Shown here: in pieces, positions 5,752 to 6,537 of the stretch
Layout: each line of letters starts with the position of its first letter
Position numbering within the stretch: position 1 is the stretch's first letter
Source: SHZT01 sp945889655
GTDB lineage: Bacteria > Gemmatimonadota > Gemmatimonadetes > Gemmatimonadales > GWC2-71-9
Direction of reading: 5' to 3'
Length of the DNA stretch: 6,537 bases
NCBI GenBank assembly: GCA_945889655.1
Contig: CAMDCH010000157.1
Location: 1-6,537 of the forward strand
Notes under the pieces: generated by a model
Seen by the model: the letters and a program-made list of their open reading frames with translations, nothing else
What the model was told of the DNA's origin: nothing
The model's database searches: none
Program-made: the position numbers and the translations under genes

Positions 5752-6195
5752 CTACGCGCCGAGTGGCGCGAGTATTTCGTCCGCGCCCGGGGCTCCCCGG
5801 GCGGCGAACACGACGTTCCCGTCCTTGCCGATCAGCACCACGCTCCGCTGGATGCCCTGGCCATCGGGCTTCAGCGCGCCGAAGAACCCGGCCACCTGGC
5901 GGTCGGGATCAGACAGCAGCGGGAAGTTGAACTTCATTTTTTCGGCGTACTTGCGGTGGCTGTCGACCGTGGCGGGGTTCACCCCGAACGGCTGCACACC
6001 GGCCTTCACGTACTTCGCTATCTCATCGCGCACGGCGGAGAGTTGGCGGTTTCAGCCAGGGGTGTTGTTGCCCGGGTAGAAGACCAGCAGCGCGAGGTCC
6101 CGGGTCAGCACGTCGTGCAGGCGGTAGCTGCGGCCGTCGTGCGCCGGAACAGTGAAATCAGGGGCCTTGGCCCCGACCTGGATCAGCTCGGTCAT
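5752..6195 (-). CDS. bcp: Bcp-type peroxiredoxin with in-frame TGA at the peroxidatic position (probable selenoprotein)
   Basis: A thiol peroxidase of the Bcp/AhpC-TSA family that reduces hydrogen peroxide and organic peroxides. Read through the TGA at 6052-6054 it has 147 residues, normal for Bcp. The N-terminal part has GAKAPDF (8-14) and the active-site text VFYPGNNTPG (38-47). The TGA is codon 48, exactly the Cys of PxxxTxxC (P41, T45). The frame continues with NRQLSAVRDEIAKYVKAGV, the later FPLLSDPDRQVAGFFGAL and QRSVVLIGKDG, and ends at TAG 5752-5754. The frame stays the same, and nothing is missing but that one residue. AGGAGG (6203-6208) lies 7 nt before ATG 6193-6195, and the ATG overlaps the stop of the PHP gene as ATGA. 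TGA ends other genes here, so wholesale code change is unlikely. Selenocysteine is favoured by position and the downstream hairpin; the alternative is a point nonsense mutation. The downstream half has no ribosome site of its own. No other cysteine occurs in the protein. Confidence 0.85.
6016..6054 (-). promoter_or_regulatory. Candidate bacterial SECIS hairpin directly 3' of the TGA
   Basis: On the minus strand, counting U of UGA as 1: CGC (7-9) pairs with GCG (37-39), then a 3x3 internal loop, CUC (13-15) with GAG (31-33), a bulged U30, UC (16-17) with GA (28-29), bulged C27, and CGC (18-20) with GCG (24-26), leaving apical loop CGU (21-23). The loop starts 17 nt after UGA and has a G in its first two bases, as bacterial SECIS elements do; in E. 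coli fdhF the key loop G and U are at 23-24, here 22-23. The fold was drawn by hand, without energy calculation. The upper stem is short and bulged. Confidence 0.5.
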
Positions 6196-6537
6196 TTCCC
6201 TGCCTCCTGCCGCTCGCGCGACCGGTGAAGTCCTTCGAGTGCGATCAGCCATTCGTGCGGTACGGGCAGCGAGCCGAGCGTCGCGTGAGCGCGGTCGACG
6301 GCCAGGTCGCCGTGCCAGTCCGTCCCGCCGCTCTGGAGCATGCCCAGCTCGCCGGCCAGCCGGCCGATGCGAGTGACGGTATGCTCGTCATGGGACGAGT
6401 GCATCACTTCAACGCTATCCACGCCGGCATTCTTCAGCTGCTGGAGCACGGGCCGCACACCGCGGTCCTTGAGGTGCGCGGCGGACGTGACACCCGCCAC
6501 GCTGCGCACGAGCCCGGTGACGGACTCGACGGTCGGC
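6192..6537 (-). CDS. PHP-domain phosphoesterase, C-terminal part (start outside window)
   Basis: The C-terminal ~114 residues of a PHP-domain metal-dependent phosphoesterase. The frame is open from the right edge, reading PTVESVTGLVRSVAGV and then SAAHLKDRG, where the histidine matches the family's AHP metal site. Next come VDSVEVMHSSHDEH (the EV-x-H-x-x-H/S strand), LAGELGMLQSGGTDWHGD (the GG-S/T-D-F/W-HG metal motif), and a short charged tail ending AGK. This arrangement recalls the YciV/TrpH (RNase AM) group, which remove phosphate from nucleoside 3',5'-bisphosphates or trim RNA 5' ends. The N-terminal metal motif HxH is beyond the window, so activity cannot be judged. Its TGA stop overlaps the ATG of the peroxiredoxin gene (ATGA), and its last codons contain that gene's ribosome binding site, so the two are translationally linked. 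Confidence 0.82.
   Translation of the reverse strand, partial: PTVESVTGLVRSVAGVTSAAHLKDRGVRPVLQQLKNAGVDSVEVMHSSHDEHTVTRIGRLAGELGMLQSGGTDWHGDLAVDRAHATLGSLPVPHEWLIALEGLHRSRERQEAGK
6203..6208 (-). promoter_or_regulatory. Strong ribosome binding site of the peroxiredoxin gene
   Basis: AGGAGG on the minus strand, 7 nt before ATG 6193-6195 and inside the 3' end of the PHP gene. It is the best match to the anti-Shine-Dalgarno sequence among the genes examined here. It fixes the start of the TGA-containing gene and argues that the gene is under selection for translation rather than a decaying remnant. Confidence 0.75.

Noticed and set aside
5752..6033. A separate small gene starting at GTG 6031-6033 (second half of the peroxiredoxin)
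   Set aside because: It has no ribosome binding site, begins in the middle of a peroxiredoxin helix, and is in frame with the first half across the TGA.
4928..6079. Plus-strand 383-codon open frame
   Set aside because: It lies antisense to trxB and the peroxiredoxin, both with clear catalytic motifs; the plus-strand translation shows no family features.
5752..6195. Peroxiredoxin as a pseudogene
   Set aside because: Not excluded, but there is no frameshift, gap or second stop, the ribosome site is intact, and the stop falls exactly on the catalytic Cys codon, which favours selenocysteine.

Overview
This is a GC-rich window (roughly two thirds G+C by eye), densely coded, with short intergenic gaps and strong codon bias that produces long antisense shadow ORFs. 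Gene content and style suggest a free-living, aerobic, non-model bacterium. The low-complexity 'PERSEGSEARE' peptide and the small six-cysteine protein remind me of Gemmatimonadota and similar phyla, but that is recall, and no phylogenetic marker is present.

Layout, left to right. (1) Positions 1-1391, minus strand: an Rrf2-family transcription factor with three cysteines in the iron-sulfur region, then 67 nt downstream a PLP-dependent cysteine synthase that runs off the left edge. (2) Positions 1465-2406, plus strand: a polytopic membrane protein of the lysylphosphatidylglycerol-synthase transmembrane family (UPF0104), divergent from the Rrf2 gene across a 73-nt region with a candidate promoter and palindrome. 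(3) Positions 2407-6537, all minus strand and apparently one operon-like run. In transcription order it holds a PHP-domain phosphoesterase (cut by the right edge), a Bcp-type peroxiredoxin, thioredoxin reductase, a glyoxalase-II-like metallo-hydrolase, a tiny cysteine-rich protein, and aspartate ammonia-lyase.

The main discovery is in the peroxiredoxin gene (5752-6195). Its reading frame is interrupted only by an in-frame TGA at 6052-6054, exactly where the peroxidatic cysteine of the PxxxTxxC motif should be. Homology continues in the same frame to a TAG. A strong ribosome binding site precedes the gene, and a hairpin that fits the bacterial SECIS pattern follows the TGA directly. The simplest reading is a selenocysteine-containing peroxiredoxin. 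With U48 there would be no cysteine anywhere in the protein, so an external thiol would have to resolve it, and thioredoxin reductase is the next gene.

Functionally, the window combines sulfur and thiol chemistry (a putative Fe-S regulator with cysteine synthase) and peroxide defence (selenoperoxiredoxin with TrxB) with housekeeping enzymes. No tRNA, rRNA, CRISPR array or insertion sequence was seen, and no stretch over 300 nt lacks a gene.
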